A program made the position numbers and the translations under genes. 64,000 bases of DNA. Source: Turritopsis dohrnii. Taxonomy: Eukaryota > Cnidaria > Hydrozoa > Anthoathecata > Oceaniidae. The stretch covers positions 558,001 to 622,000 of the forward strand of contig BQMF02000211.1 in the NCBI GenBank assembly GCA_027922465.2, written 5' to 3'. Positions within the stretch are counted from its first letter, which is position 1, and each line of letters begins with the position of its first letter. The notes under the pieces were generated by a model. That model was given only the letters and a program-made list of their open reading frames with translations. It made no database searches and was not told the origin of the DNA. Below, piece by piece: positions 46,136 through 59,803 of the stretch.

Positions 46136-49100
46136 ATGATCATGAAGATTCAAGTCTTTATAATTTGTATTCTATTACAAAAGTTTGAAACTTTGTCAGT
46201 TTCAGACATGCTACCATTCGGATCAAACTATTTTGGATCTGCAGTCGAAAACTCTGTAAAGGCGCAAAACAGTCATACAACAGGATCAGATGATGGATAT
46301 CAGCTAATCTTCATACCACCAGACTATTCAGCATTTCGAATATTTGGCATAACATTATCTCGAAATGTTTATGTGAGTATGTTTTCTGAGACTTTTCTGT
46401 CTTTACAAGTGCTTTTATGACGTATTCTGAAGAAGCAAGAGGCAGTATTGTCGCTAAAGATCAAACTAAACAGTAACGTGTAGTGTTAACCCGTGGCTTA
46501 CCTGATTTTCACAGTTAAAGGGGAAGTAAGCATAAAAAATCAAAATTGTTTTTTCTGTGTCATTTGAAAGAGTTTTAAAAACCATCCCAGTTAACACACG
46601 ACGTCAATACAACGTTGTTTTATGGTCGTTCTAACGTCGTAACCAAAAACGAACATTAACCGACGTCAAGAAAATGCCGAGGTTGGTTGAAAAAAAAAAG
46701 ATTTAAAATCATTTATTTACTTACAGTCAATTCTGACGTTCGAGATTAAGAAAGATTAAGAAAGAAACGAAAAACGATGGTTCGTGAGCTGTGCACTGCA
46801 AACAAAGTTTAAAACGATGTTTTAAAAAGCAAGTAAAAATTAAGGTCATCATCAGAGTCTGATGTTGAGGTCGAATATATAGGAAATTTTAAGAAAGAAT
46901 ATTTTGTCATCTTTTCTTTCTTATCCAAATATGAAGCTTCTGGTGATTCTATTTGTCATTAAAGTGTTTGGGTTCAATTCCCACTGGTGACTTTCCAATA
47001 TGTTGTTATTACCTTTCGTCGTCAATTTGACCATGCTACAACATTAGTGCAACGTTGTTTTCGGTCTTTTGAACGTTGCACAACGTCCGTACAACGTCAT
47101 TTATGGGTTCTTTTGATCGTCTTTTTGACGTCAAAATCTGACGTTGTTGTGCTGTTTCCATTTCGACCATTAAACGACCGTCATGGGACATTGGAATACG
47201 ACGTCGAAACAGCGTCAAAACAACGACTTGCTTACTGGAATTTAGTTCCTGAGATATTACCATTTAAATTTATTTTTTTTATCATGACTATATCATGACT
47301 ATATGTAAAATCTTCTCTCTTTCTTCGATATCCACTGTATCAAAATTTACTTCCCTTTCATTGTCTTCATCCTCATCATCAACATAAAACCCATCCTCAT
47401 CATCAACATAAAACTCATAATTATCTTGAACTGTGATCAATCTTTTCTAACTAAAGGAAATTCTCAAAGTTTAGTAAACGGAAGAGTGAAAATGTTATAT
47501 ATTTGTTTGTTTTAAGTGAAAAACTAAATTGAGATTCTTTGAACCTGTCTAAATACAAAACTGATTCATTTGATTCATGTATGGACTGTTATGCTTTTTT
47601 AGTTCTGGATATTTAAGTTCGGCTCAGTTTTCTCCTCAGCTCCAACATCAAAAATGTGTATCTACTCTTTTGCACCACTTTCGTTTTGTTGTTAATGTTT
47701 GATCAGTTTTTTGTGTTATACTGTCAATGTCCCTTATTACGAATGGCTTTCCTAATCACAATAGAATGTTTTATGTCATTTAAATGTAATTATGTTTATC
47801 GGTGGTGTATACATACAGTATGTTTTAAAAAGATCGCTACCTAAAAAATTATTTACTATAGCATTTAACATAATTCTTTAAATAAGAACAGTTTTATACC
47901 AAAAGAAACAGAAATAAGAAAAGTGCTATCCAATGACATTAAAATCACATTAAATTAAATACAGTTAATTACATCGTGCTTATTGTTTCAAAGCACCGAA
48001 TCATTTCAAATTTTTTATTAATTTGATGTTTGCGCTGAGACCCCCAAATTGATATTTTAAAACATGAAACGTTAAACGTTTTTTGTGAACACACAGCTTA
48101 AATTTGTTTATCGTTTTCCAAATTGCTGTTATTGTTTCAAAAAATCTTTTTTTTTTTCATTCACATCTTAATCGACCATTAAAAATTTAATTACATTTTT
48201 CGATGACATTTTCCTTATTTTTTCAAAAGCCACTTTTTCATTTTTCACAATAATATACTAGCCTAAAAAGCTTGAACATGGCTTTCCATTGATGTAAAAA
48301 TTATTTTGAAATTCGGTATATTCATTTAAAAAAACAACTTTAAAATTTCCATTTCCAACATTACGAAACACACTGGATAAGAGATTTTATCCGACATTTT
48401 ATTACTCCGACTTTTATGATCAATTAACACTACAATTAACACAAATAAAACTAATCAAATCAATGACAAACTAATTATGTTATTAAGGCATCGTGCTGGG
48501 CAAAGTCGTCAATAAGTCACAGCAACGAATTGATTTCCGTTGAATTGAGATGTAAATTTAAGCATATTTATTTCTATAAACATCTGCTCCTCCTCAACAA
48601 CTTTTCAATAAATTTGACAGAAGTCTGCGAAAAATGTTTTGGATGATCTTCGATTGTGAAACTAAATCTATGAGAAATTTCATTCTCAAAATCATTTACT
48701 TGAAGATTTCAAATTTAGCTTAACATGAACGGGCATCTCACATTTGGAAGTTTCTATTCTGAATACGACCCAAAACCTTTGCCAGAAACGTCTCGTAACA
48801 TCATTGCTGCCTTTTTTTCTGACAACGACGTGACGCGACCAAACGGCAACATTCATTATCGCTTGACAGACGATGTGGATGATCTAACTTATGCAAAAAG
48901 CTTGATCGCGCAAGAAGGATTCGACCAATTTGACCCTGAATACTGCATCGTCGTTACTTGGGAAAATATCAAACACTATTCTGATTACGAAAGCAACCCA
49001 AACCAGCAGCAGGAAAATACGTACCAAGTAATCGTTTGTACTGATGGAAATGAAGGACACATAATCTTTCAATACGCCAAGCTAGAATGGTCTCGTCCAG

Positions 49101-52100
49101 TTGGTAGCACAAGCCCTCACGCTCAGGTTTACACGTTGTTTTTATTCTTTTATTTCTTACTAGAAGAATATAAGTGTTATGTTGTTACCTTGTTATATTT
49201 CAGGCTGGATGGTATTTTCCGTCTTCACCGGATGAAGAGAATAAGCATTATGTTATTCCTTTTTCTGGAACATCGAACATTGTTTCAGCTACTGATTGTG
49301 GAAGCACTGGAATACCATATATTCCAGGAAGATGGATGCAATCACTTATTGCAGGTGTGTGGCGGGCCGCTTGCTAATATCCATTAGGAACAAACGTTTC
49401 TATTTCTACTAGATATTATTCATTGTTGTCATTGCTGAGTTTGGAATGTAAGCCCAATGGACAACTTTGTTGAAAAGTCACTGTTAATGACCGCATTTCT
49501 ATAAAATTATACCCACAGTTTCAATAATGACGCTCTTCGTCGCAGTGATCAATTGACGATTTTGCCGACTGGGACATGAAGTACATGACGAAGTATATAA
49601 ATCATGATAACACTGCGGCAAAGTTCGAAATATAGCAGCAACATGGGATCCATTTCACCAAGGCGGTAGCTCATAACAGCAGTTCATAACATTGAGTTCA
49701 GTTTTTCCATAATGATTGCTTAACAAAAGATAACATAAAAACTATTAATCCAGTCGTGTAGTTACCCGTAACACACGTCAACACTTCCTGTTACAACGTT
49801 TTCTGATTTTGTGAGGTTTTAGGTAGTGAAGGCACCATGCCATTTTAATGCTTCTTAATTTTTAACAAATTTATCGCTTTTATTGACATTTATGAAACTG
49901 TCAACCATATCAAAAGAAATGTTTATAGTAAAATCATGTATTTTTGGTAAAATTGAAAAATATCTATCTAATGGTATAAAGATTGGAGCGAACAAACAAG
50001 CCATTAAAAAGATATACAAATATATACGCATTTGAAAGTCGTTTTTTCAGGACACGCTGTAAACTTTCTGAAATGCTACTTTTGGAAACAAAGCTCCATT
50101 TGAAAGCCTTTCAATTTTATTTAGGTGGTTTAAGTGCTTGGTCCAAATGGTCTATTTGCATTGACTGTCCAGATATTGGAGAACATAGCCGCACAAGAAC
50201 AAGAACCTGTTGTAGAGAAACTTGTGAGCAGTTGTTATCAGAGAGTGAAAGTAAGTATGAAATTGATCCTAGCAACAATCTATAAAATGATTAAGAAAAA
50301 TAGTTGGAAACAAGTATATTACTTCATACTCTCAGGAATTTAAAAGTTTGCTTATGTTTAGGGGATTTTTTTTGTTTTGTCACATGTTTTTGTCCAAGAT
50401 GGTAGTGTTCAACAGTGATTACACACTCTTATGTTGTAAATGACCGTCGATCCCTACAGCCTTCATGCACTTGTGAAATCTTCTTTGGAAAGACTAAAAA
50501 GTTTTTTTTCTGGAATGTTTTTTATAAGAATGTGCAGTTATAAGCATTTAATAGCTTTTACTTGTCCTACTGCATAGTGAAAATTGTATGTGAACATTAA
50601 TGAGCGATTAAAAATAGCTTTGCTGCTGTTCCTTGCACATAAAATTGATTTATTTTCTTAAGATATTGATATTGACACACATTTTGAAAATGGTCTGGGC
50701 TATTTTACGTCAGGAGATGAAGGCAGATGGCGAACAGACCGTAATACACCTTCGCCACGAACGGGGCCACTATTTGATCATACAACGCTTGATGGTTTGA
50801 AAAACATCTTTTTCATTATTTTGCAGTCAACACAAAAACGTATCACTGATCCGTTACACCATTTTCTTTTTTTTGTAGGTAGTGGAAAATTTGCTTATTT
50901 TGAAGCTAATGGCGCCGATTACAACACTATCTACAAGCTTGAATTTTTACGTCTTACAACCCCTTTTTCTCCCTATTGCTTATCCTTCTACGTCAACATG
51001 TTTTCGGAATTCCGAAATGAAATGGGAAGTCTAGCTGTACATGTGGATGAATCTGGCTTCGGATCATATACACTTTGGAATCATACTGGAACACTTAGCA
51101 AAGTCAGAAATTATTGGCATCGTGTGATGCTTAATTTAAAGCCTGGTGCTACTATTCATGTGAGCAAAACTAATTTTATTGATAGACGTTTTTGGAAAAG
51201 TGTATGAGCATCATAGGCGTCTTACAGAAGTAGAACTTAGGATCTTCCATTGTATCACCATGATGAAAAAACCCAAGTACAATAAAATGTAACTTTCATC
51301 ATGTCATGTATATCTTAAAATTGAATTTTCTGAACTTTTCTTTAATTTGACGTGATTACAGCAAAACACCAAGTAAGCAGAAAGTGAACATGAGTATTGT
51401 GAATTGGAAGTATATAGGTATATAGCGTGGTAATATGAAAAATTATGAAAAGATAAACCAATGATTTTTCCTGCCAAAAAGCTTCAGGCCTTTCAATCCG
51501 CTGACCATAAGCACTTAAAACCTCCGACTTTGTGTACATACTATATTGTCAAGCCAGTAATTTATTAGATTGGGAACGTTCTTCTGTCGAATTTCGTCGA
51601 CTTTTATTTGAACGAGAGAAAAGCAAATGGTTTTTCATCTTCTGTTATCGACTGTACAACGCATTTCTTTTTCATGTACCTTTTGTTTGAGAAGACTTTC
51701 ATGTAAAAGGAAAAGGACAATATGAAATAATGATGATAGATAGCTTTTAAGATTATTTGAAACAACTTCTACTTTTAAATTTCCATCATCTGTTGAGAGG
51801 AATTAACATTTACCAACGTTAACACAGCAATAGCAAGTAACCTACATTATATAGTAAACTCGTAAAGTGAAATACACCAGGTAAAGTCTTGCTTAGATAA
51901 TGAATTTATACTTCCGAACAGTCAGGTTCAGCAAAGTACTACGATATTGTTTGTTGGAAGCAGTTTCTAAAATTAAGAATGGAATGAATCATTTCAAAAG
52001 CAGTTATAACATCCTTTTACCAAACATTCAGATACAACATTTTCAGGCACTACATCAGCTACAGTTGTTACCATCGATAATGCAGGGAAAGTAAGATGAA

Positions 52101-52527
52101 AGAGGACAAATGATTTTATGAAGAACAGGCGATTTAGACATTCAATATTTCAACTGTACTACTTGCAACATTTTTAGTTAATATTGTTTTTAGCTTGCAT
52201 TTGTTGCTCAACCTCGTGGTATTCATTCAGACATTGCAATCGATGACGTCACTTTTATCCCTGGTGAATGTGATGGACCAGGTTTGTTTATTTATTCTTA
52301 TACTCTATATTAGAATAACCTAATGATCACGAACTTTTATTTTTACGTTCTAATTTTTAGTGGATGGCAATTGGTCACCATGGAGAGAGTCTTCCTGCAG
52401 TGTTTCATGTGGTACTGGAGTTCAGACTGATTCAAGAACATGCAGTTCTCCGCCGAGAAATATTTATGGTGCCAATTGCGTTGGGCCATCTCGTAGGACC
52501 AGATCATGTATTGGAGTAGATTGCTAG
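46136..52527 (+). CDS. Copy B: NIDO-TSP1-MAM-TSP1 secreted protein, 529 aa
   Basis: Exons: 46136-46372, 48719-49126, 49204-49354, 50125-50250, 50663-50794, 50879-51159, 52194-52281, 52361-52527. They sum to 1590 nt, exactly 530 codons, and all junctions are GT-AG with matching phases. Exon 1 has a signal peptide ([15 protein letters not shown]) and the LPFGSNYFG stretch typical of the segment before NIDO domains. Exons 2-3 make the NIDO domain, exon 4 a TSP1 repeat with WSKW and RTRTRTC, exons 5-7 a MAM domain, and exon 8 a TSP1 repeat that ends on its final cysteine (VDC, then TAG). There is no transmembrane segment, so a secreted matrix or adhesion protein is likely. Compared with copy A it lacks one 150 nt symmetric TSP1 exon. 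Introns hold repeats at 46585-47239 and 47951-48375. The start is chosen at 46136; the ATG two codons later is equally possible. Confidence 0.8.
46585..47239. mobile_element. CCCAGTTAACACACGACGTC element, longer copy in intron 1 of copy B
   Basis: Starts tcccagttaacacacgacg and ends cttactgga. It shares gacgtcgaaacagcgtcaaa and the middle stretch taagaaagaaacgaaaaacg with 13554-13923. It includes a B-box-like ggttcaattccc near 46973. Intronic. Confidence 0.6.
47951..48375 (-). repeat. CAGTGTGT-ended repeat inserted in intron 1 of copy B
   Basis: Absent at the matching place in copy A (about 4700), where flanking sequence continues aagagattttatccgac. Ends caacattacgaaacacactg. Confidence 0.65.
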
Positions 52528-53150
52528 AAAGGTAGGTTCGGTTCACATAACAAATATTTCAATGAAATTTATGGTTCTCTGCTCGTTTTATGTACATTTT
52601 CTTCAATTCTGGCGGTAGAAAAAATAAAAACTTATTGCGGGAGGAAATAGTTTGTGTTGAAGTGCTTCCATAGCAACGATGCTTAGTTGCTTGTTGCAAA
52701 TCATTTCGTTCGTTTTATTCAATGAAATTTCGATATACTTTGGGAACTTTGGAAAGTTGTCTGATTTTGCACTGGTCATCACATATATGAGGCATGTTAA
52801 TCACTTTGTTGTCTCGATTATTCAAAAGTCTTGTGTATAATTCGCACCATTCAGAAAATGTTTATCGAGTCATAAACTCTTCTGTTAATATATAAATCTT
52901 AAGTGTTACAATACAAAAACAGATTTTTTTATTTTTCTAATAATGTATTGTATTGTTTATTAACCTAGAATGGACCTTGCCACTGCTTCAAGTATATCAT
53001 CAAATGAAGACATTTGACGTTTTCTTTTCAGCACAGCCATTTGCATTTAATCGAATTATACAATCAATTGATAAAGATAAAATACTGTAACACATCAAGA
53101 TGAAAAGAAAATAAATAGACTGGTATTGTAATCGTGATCTTTCCCGTAGA

Positions 53151-55435
53151 CGGTTCAAATGAAAGAAAGACAAGAGGCCCTGAGGCCTTAAGGTCAGCGC
53201 AAAATATATGCTCAAAAATCAAAAGATTATAATCACTTACTTACAAAACGAAAGAATTGCTTTTTAAAACCTGGTACGCCCGTTTTTTGTTGGTAGGCAT
53301 ACAAATCGAAAATGTAAATCTATTCACCCAAAACAAAGATACATTAAAACCATATGCGGTGGAAAGGACCACGTTACGTTAGCACTATTGAATAGGTAAG
53401 TCATCGAATGACAACTGGAGAAGCCTGACCACACATATAATTTGTTTCCTCTAATTTAATATTTGGATCTATATCCTGTGCAGACCATAAAGACAATTTC
53501 CTAAGTGCCGAATAACAAGTGCCATAACATATCACATGCGCATTGTTTTCTAACGGAAGTACCAAAGTCAAATTCATATAAAAACATAAAAGTAAAGAGT
53601 AATCATCGGTAAACGTTTTGAAAGAAAACCAGGTCGCCCGCGCGTTTCCATAACGATCAATTAAAACCTTATTAGTCGGGTAATATTTACAGAAATCAAA
53701 TGGACAAGAACAACTACAGCAATTACGGATACTTTAATCGATTTTATTTCAGCTTCAATTTTTACTTTCCAGCTTAACGTTCTTACAAGCACACGAGTTT
53801 GGCTAATCGAGCAGGTGAACTTTTCTTTCTACCAATTTAAGTGGACATCAATCATTAAGTTAAATGAAGATCCAATACCAAGCAGTTGCTGATTACTAAA
53901 AATAAAAGTGTAAAAATTTATGTATAACTGCACAATGCACCACTTAGTTCTAGGCCCATTTAACAAAATTCATCCCTAACAGAAACTTGCAAACAGATAT
54001 ACAAATACTATTATTTTACTAAGGGAATAGCTGAATTTATCTATTTCAGGATGGGTTGGGTGAATCACTTTTCAATTAACCAACCCTAAAAATATAAAAT
54101 CCAGTTCATGACAATTCATGGGAAAATTTTTCATTTTCTATGGTTAAAAAAATCTGAAAAAATTTGTATTAAATTTTGTATAACTGATGGAGTATGCAGA
54201 CAGACAGACAAAAAGCAAATGTGCTATTAATTTAGACTAGAGGCAAAGACGGTGTCGCTGGACTCCCATTCATGAATGCAGAATTGACAAACAAATTGAC
54301 TGGGATCAAATAACAGAACAAGTTTAGAAAGGATCCAAAAATAAAAACGCCAGATTTTGCAACTCCTTATAAAGAAAACCTGTGTAAGGCCTCATCAGAG
54401 TAGAGTATTGACATGACTAGGAGACTTGCCATGAGTTGCAGCTGCCAGTTTTAAAGTACTAGCCAGTACTGTCAATTTTCCTAATTCAGAACACAAATCT
54501 AATTCAACTGTCTGTAAATGAAAAACCTACACCTGTCAATCAAACTATAGTTTCTGCTATAGTTTATGAGTATATTCATCATCAGAATCTTTTCGCATTC
54601 AGCAAAATTAGGAAGATTCACAGTACACCATCACTACACTGCCTGAATGAATTGTTCAAGTTTATTGCCCTTTATTCTGTCAACCGTCCTAACTTTGGAC
54701 AGCCTTGCTAACTTTAGACACTGTAATAAACAGACCTGTCTGGTAAGCAAAATGTACATAACCTTAAGTCACAACAAATACTAAAATAATAGATGAAGCA
54801 GATAAAAGATACTGAAACGCAATAAGTGTGAAGAATTACTGTTTATATTAATAATGTAAAGAACTTTTTTATGATATTTTTTTTTACAAAAATTCCATAT
54901 CCCCTAGCATATCTTTGAAACAAATAACTTTGCCAGAGTTCAATCATCTTGCATGATAATGTGTCACAAACACAAAATGGCACTTTATAGGATTCTAGTT
55001 TTGCTTCTGTTTTTCACAAAATATCACCTCATTCCCAGGACTTTTACTGATTGAGGATTCACAGAAACAAATGGAACATACAAATGCTAGAGAAAGAACA
55101 TACCTTATTACACGAAATTAAACCGCGCACCTAATTAAGATGGTCAAATTTCAGCTGCACATTAATTAAGCCGCAATGTACATAAGTTGTGAAAAAATGT
55201 TCATTAATTAAGACACACCTAAAGAAAAATTAGTTGAAAAACAAAAACAGATAAATTCATTTTTTGCAATTAAAGGATTCTCACTCATGAAAAATTACAC
55301 GTATATATTGACCAAGTAAAGAATGTTCACTCACACATGATGGCTTTCAATGGTTTGGATGATACCAGAGCTGATCGAAATTCAGAAATGATTTGTTGCC
55401 AACTTTTGTATCAAAGAAACTAAAAATCTTTTTAA
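53151..55435. repeat. Repeat region after copy B, ACAAGAGGCCC-start element
   Basis: acaagaggccctgaggcctt at 53171 begins where similarity to copy A ends. Near 54200 a gcagacagacagacaaaaag stretch may be its end. A related start recurs at 58031. The remainder is AT-rich with no domain recognised. Confidence 0.4.
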
Positions 55436-55438
55436 CTA

Positions 55439-56175
55439 CCGTAAATATCCGATTAAGCGCCCAGCATTTATTAAGCGCCCCCATCTAATAAGCGCCCAGG
55501 TAATTTCCATAAAGTTCAATAAGCGCCCAGTATTTATTAAGCGCCCCCTCTTGAATAAGCGCCCACCTTGTAAAAGAGGGCGGTTAATCGAAAACTGTCT
55601 TGAGAAACTGGGTGCTTATTTGAAATTTTTACTTTCTTATACGGTAAATAAATAAAATACGTAGTTTATGTTGTGGGCATCTATAATTTTTTTTTCCTAT
55701 GTTTCAACTCTAGTTGGAAACTCTTCTTTGATCTTCAACAATTGTTCATCAGGGACTCTTACTGTTCGATTACATTTTGTACGGGCACCACAAGTCCAAC
55801 TTCCCATTTTTCGTTTCCCAATGACTGTAACGTAGATGTAATTTCTTGTATTTGCGTTTAAAATCTGATGTAGTAGTTTTGAAATGAGAAAGATGATGTT
55901 GATCTTGTTTAAATTAAAACTAAAAAATCTAGTAAGACCTTAGTAAAACTAAGAAAACAGTAGTAAGACGAAACCTCACTTTGTTAATGTTTTTTTCAGT
56001 TTTATTTTTCAGGAAAAATTATAAAAATCAAAATTATTGTTGTCTTTATCTAGTGCAAAATTAGAAAAATTTTACTAACGCCCAGCATTTATTAAGCGCC
56101 CCCCTTGATTAAGCGCCCATGCAAAAAATCCAAAAATTTAATAAGCGCCCAGGGCACTTGTTCGGATATTTACGG
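55439..56175. mobile_element. TA-flanked TIR element rich in AAGCGCCC
   Basis: Ends ccgtaaatatccga and tcggatatttacgg are exact inverted repeats of 14 bp, flanked by TA (55437-55438, 56176-56177), as in Tc1/mariner-type insertions. Blocks of aagcgccc separated by short spacers fill both ends (at least nine copies). The middle has no transposase. Non-autonomous. Confidence 0.75.
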
Positions 56176-56177
56176 TA

Positions 56178-58230
56178 TCTCAAAATGGATAGGTTTCAAT
56201 GTTGTCAGTCGTGGTTGAGTGTTAATCAAGCCGTGTTAATCATATTGTAGGCCGTGCTAAAAATTAAGCCGCATTTAATGAAGACTATTTCTATGCTGTG
56301 CAGCTTAATTAAGTTATATACGCGGTTTAATTTTGTATAATAAGGTATTTGTTGATCTGCGGAAAATTGAAAAGTGAAAAGGGACCTTCTTAAAAGTCTT
56401 CTAAAAATCCAAACAGACACTATAACTTTCAGATAATACGGGGAAAGACGAAGTAAGAAAATGTGAGCAGGATGTGGAAAGCAATGTCATACACATCACG
56501 ATAAATATGTGCAAAGTCTGTGTGAATTCCATGGATCTGATGTTTAGATAGAGTCTTAATAAATCACGTACGTAATCACATTGCAAAGCTCAGATAAATT
56601 TTGGATTTAGTTTAATTGACAGTGCAGTATTGATTATTATTGGTGTGGTTTGTATATTGCAGATATGTTTTTTGTGTCCGAAGTTAGGAAGGATGTCCGA
56701 AGTTAGGGCGATCAACGGTATACAATATAGTCAGTTTCAAGTATTAGGCACAGCAGGTATAAAAAATTCAAGCTTTATATTATGCAAAATTTTTCATAGT
56801 ATGCATATATCTCTCAAATGAGCTTTAACAAGGCAGAAAAAAGTAACCCAAAAGTAGACCGGTCTGCTAGATGCGAGGGAATTTGTCGGTTGTCTGCATA
56901 GGGATGGATATTTTGATGGTGAACTGTAGTAGAATATTTTCACCTCCACCCCCCATGGTTTACGCTTATGACTAACCCTAACCCTAACCCTGAGCTCCCT
57001 GCCCGAGTGAATTATATATTTCCATCATCTCAAATCCTTTTTTCTTGTTCATCAAAATTTCACTATAAAACTGCAAAATGGAAGTGCTACCACAAGAATA
57101 GAATTACGATAGAATAATTCAGAATAATTCTCAGCACACCTAGCTAAGTCTTCCCTGAGCTAAGAAAACAATTTCAATCATTGACATATACAAATATATA
57201 ATTTATGCAACTTGCCTGACTTTTTCTTCCACTTCAATAAATTTCTCTCCTATCCAATTGGGGATCATAGTTGTAAACGTCTTGATTCAATATGCTTTTG
57301 TAATGTAAATAAAACTAATTCGACTACTAATTTTTAGCCCTGCAATGTTTCGCTCCCAATGGCCTACGTTATAAATTAAGGTGGCGAAAGGGCGCATTAA
57401 AACGATTAATTCATTTATTCATTTGAGTGAAATGAACCCTCTTTGCATTGCAATATATTAAACAGATATTGCATGGCTTTTTATTGAATATCGCGATTTA
57501 TTAACTCGAGGTGTTTGATATTCAACGACGCGAAGAATTACGACGCGAAGAATTACAATAACACATTTTTGCTTCTTTTTTTCAATCAGTTAACTTATTC
57601 AACGCTCAGAAGTTTCTCTAAAATAAAAGTGGTATGCACAACGCGGATTAGTTTTGACTTTTTTGAATTCGTTCGAAAGAGTGCATTCGAAAATCCAAAA
57701 TGCGAAGACATTGTATTGCGCCGTTGAATATCAACAACGACCGTGTAACATCGCATCGGTTATTGCACGATCATACGGAACATTCAAATTTATTGTAGAT
57801 AAAAAAAGCTTATAAGTATATAATAAAATAGTTAGTTACATACTAGCGATATATGTACCAAAAATAAATGTTGTGCTTTGAACTTTCTTATTTTGAACCG
57901 AAAAACTGAAATTTAGCAATAACGGGCGCTTAATCAGGGCGTGAAGAACTGCGATCTTACTAACTGACTGACGGACTGACAGACACGGGGAAATGAAAGA
58001 TCAGCTACCTTTGGCGCTGACCAACAAGAGGCCCTGAGGCTTTTGGCTAAGTTGAAAAACGACGGACTGTGAAGCAAAACCAAAAAAATGTTTGCTCCAG
58101 AAAGGTCAAAACAGCAATTTCTGCTGAGTTGTTAATAGGGTGATTAAGGAAATAAAACATTATATGTATCCATGGTTACAGCTCATGAAGTATATTTTTT
58201 TGTTTCAATTTCAACTGCTGTTTGTCAGCT
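56178..58230. other. No gene recognised; repeat fragments
   Basis: Contains three telomere-like ccctaa units at about 56972-56990, a fragment of the CRE-unit end (aaaataaaagtggtatgcac) at 57620, and another ACAAGAGGCCC start at 58031. No coding support. Confidence 0.4.
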
Positions 58231-58234
58231 TCGT

Positions 58235-58465
58235 TTAGTTCAGCAAAGTACTACGATATTGTTTGTTGGAAGCAGTTTCTAAAATTAAGAATGAAATGAA
58301 TCATTTCAAAAGCAGTTATAACATCCTTTTACCAAACATTCAGATACATCATTTTCAGACACTACATCAGCTACAGTTGTTACCATCGATAATGCAGGGA
58401 AAGTAAGATGAAAGAGAACAAATGATTTTATGAAGAACAGGCGATTTAGACATTCAATATTTCAT
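58235..58465 (+). repeat. Copied segment of copy B intron 6
   Basis: Nearly identical to 51926-52153: cagcaaagtactacgatatt, then ttgtttgttggaagcagttt, through ttagacattcaatatttca. Copy A has only the last part of this stretch, so the source was copy B or a common parent. Confidence 0.7.
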
Positions 58466-58913
58466 TGTAGAAAATGACAACGACTCAATATTTGCTTTCG
58501 ATATTTGTCAAATTTCCTAATTCTGAACGCAAATCAAATCCAACTGTCGTAAGTTAAAAACACTGCACTTCCCATACTGTTAATCAAATGAAAAGACATT
58601 TCTACAAATGAGCATGGATGCATCAGCTTATTGACCGGAATCTTTCCGGATTCCAAATTGGGAAACTTGCTGGTCATCATTGGTCATCAATCCAATTTAC
58701 CAACAAAAGACCGACACTTAAAATATCTCTGGTATCAAATTCACTAAATTGCAAGATTTTGGGCAGAGGCATCTATAAGTATACAAACAATTCCAAATTT
58801 CAAATTTATATATCCGATTATCCTTTACTCATCATCATTTCCATTATCGAGAATATCAAAATTAAGATAGGATAGAAGGATAGTATGGCGCACCCTGTAT
58901 TGATATTTTAAAA

Positions 58914-59240
58914 TCATATATGGTGTTCAGAGAGAGAAGACTGAAATTCAGCCAGACTGTTTGTCAGTCTTATCTTTCGTGGGAGGCTATTGAACAGTTT
59001 AGCACCATTGACATAAAAACTTTGTCTAGCAACTTCCAGTTTAACTGCTTTTAGTTTAATCATATGATTGTTATCTCGAGTACAACGGCCATGTTTAGAT
59101 ATTTCAAAGTATCTGTTAAAGGTGTAGCTTCCAGTTTTCTCACCCAGACATTTCTTTACTAACATAAAATTTTGTTTGTTCACTTCTTGGAAGACATTTT
59201 TAACATTTCTACCAAGTGTTATCGCACTCGCTCGACGGGT
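58914..59240 (-). pseudogene. LINE ORF2 C-terminal relic
   Basis: Minus-strand frame with LVKKCLGEKTGSYTFNRYFE, then KHGRCTRDNNHMIKLKAVKL, then FYVNGAKLFNSLPRKIRL. This is the usual tail of non-LTR retrotransposon ORF2 proteins (basic stretch, then a W/F-NSLP-like motif). 89 codons are open and nothing of the polymerase core remains. Confidence 0.65.
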
Positions 59241-59299
59241 GAGTGAGGACTAACGTTCTTTCTGAGTATTGGTAAAGACGTGTTTTTCTTCTTTCTGTC

Positions 59300-59650
59300 C
59301 TCCAAAGATCATGATGAATAAAACATTTTTATATTTTTTTCTTGTTTTTTTTGTAAACTTTGGCTATTTTTTGTTTCGAATCAAAGTTTGAAACGCAGAT
59401 TTCTAAGGATTTTTCGCTTTAATTTTGTTTTTTTGAAAAAGTTTTTTTTTTCTTTTGGCTCTTACAGAATTTCTTTAAAAAATCTTAATCTTATTTTGAT
59501 TATAAAAATACGTATCCATGGTTTTAGTTCACACATTTCTTTTGTTTGTAGCAAATACTTTCTGATGTTACTTGTTAAGCCTGTTTACACTTTTTGAAAG
59601 GTATATTAGCATCAGTGTGACATAGGACTAAGAGATAACAAAAAGTAAGG
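59300..59650. repeat. Short copy of 21120-22210 repeat
   Basis: Shares both ends of that repeat but lacks about 750 bases of its middle. Followed directly by a GTGATCACATG-bearing stretch. Confidence 0.55.
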
Positions 59651-59767
59651 GGGTGATCACATGGAGGGGGGCTAGCCCGGTTAGGCGGGCTAGCTCGGTT
59701 TGTCGAGATCTCGCTACTATTAAGAAAGTGTCATAAATTTGTGTTTGTGATCACATGAGAAACGAGC

Positions 59768-59803
59768 CAGCCCGCTTTGCCGAGATCTCGGTAAAGCGGG
59801 CTG
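59768..59803. repeat. 36 bp near-perfect palindrome
   Basis: cagcccgctttgccgagatc pairs with its mirror half tcggtaaagcgggctg. Only one position fails Watson-Crick pairing (a G-T pair). gtgatcacatg occurs at 59653 and 59748 on the left, and an inverted relative of the arms (ggcgggctagctcgg) lies at 59683. Confidence 0.75.

Noticed and set aside
46960..46990. B-box-like ggttcaattccc as a tRNA gene
   Set aside because: No matching A box or cloverleaf could be made.
56972..56990. Three ccctaa units, possible telomere
   Set aside because: Only three units, inside ordinary repeat DNA; an interstitial trace at most.
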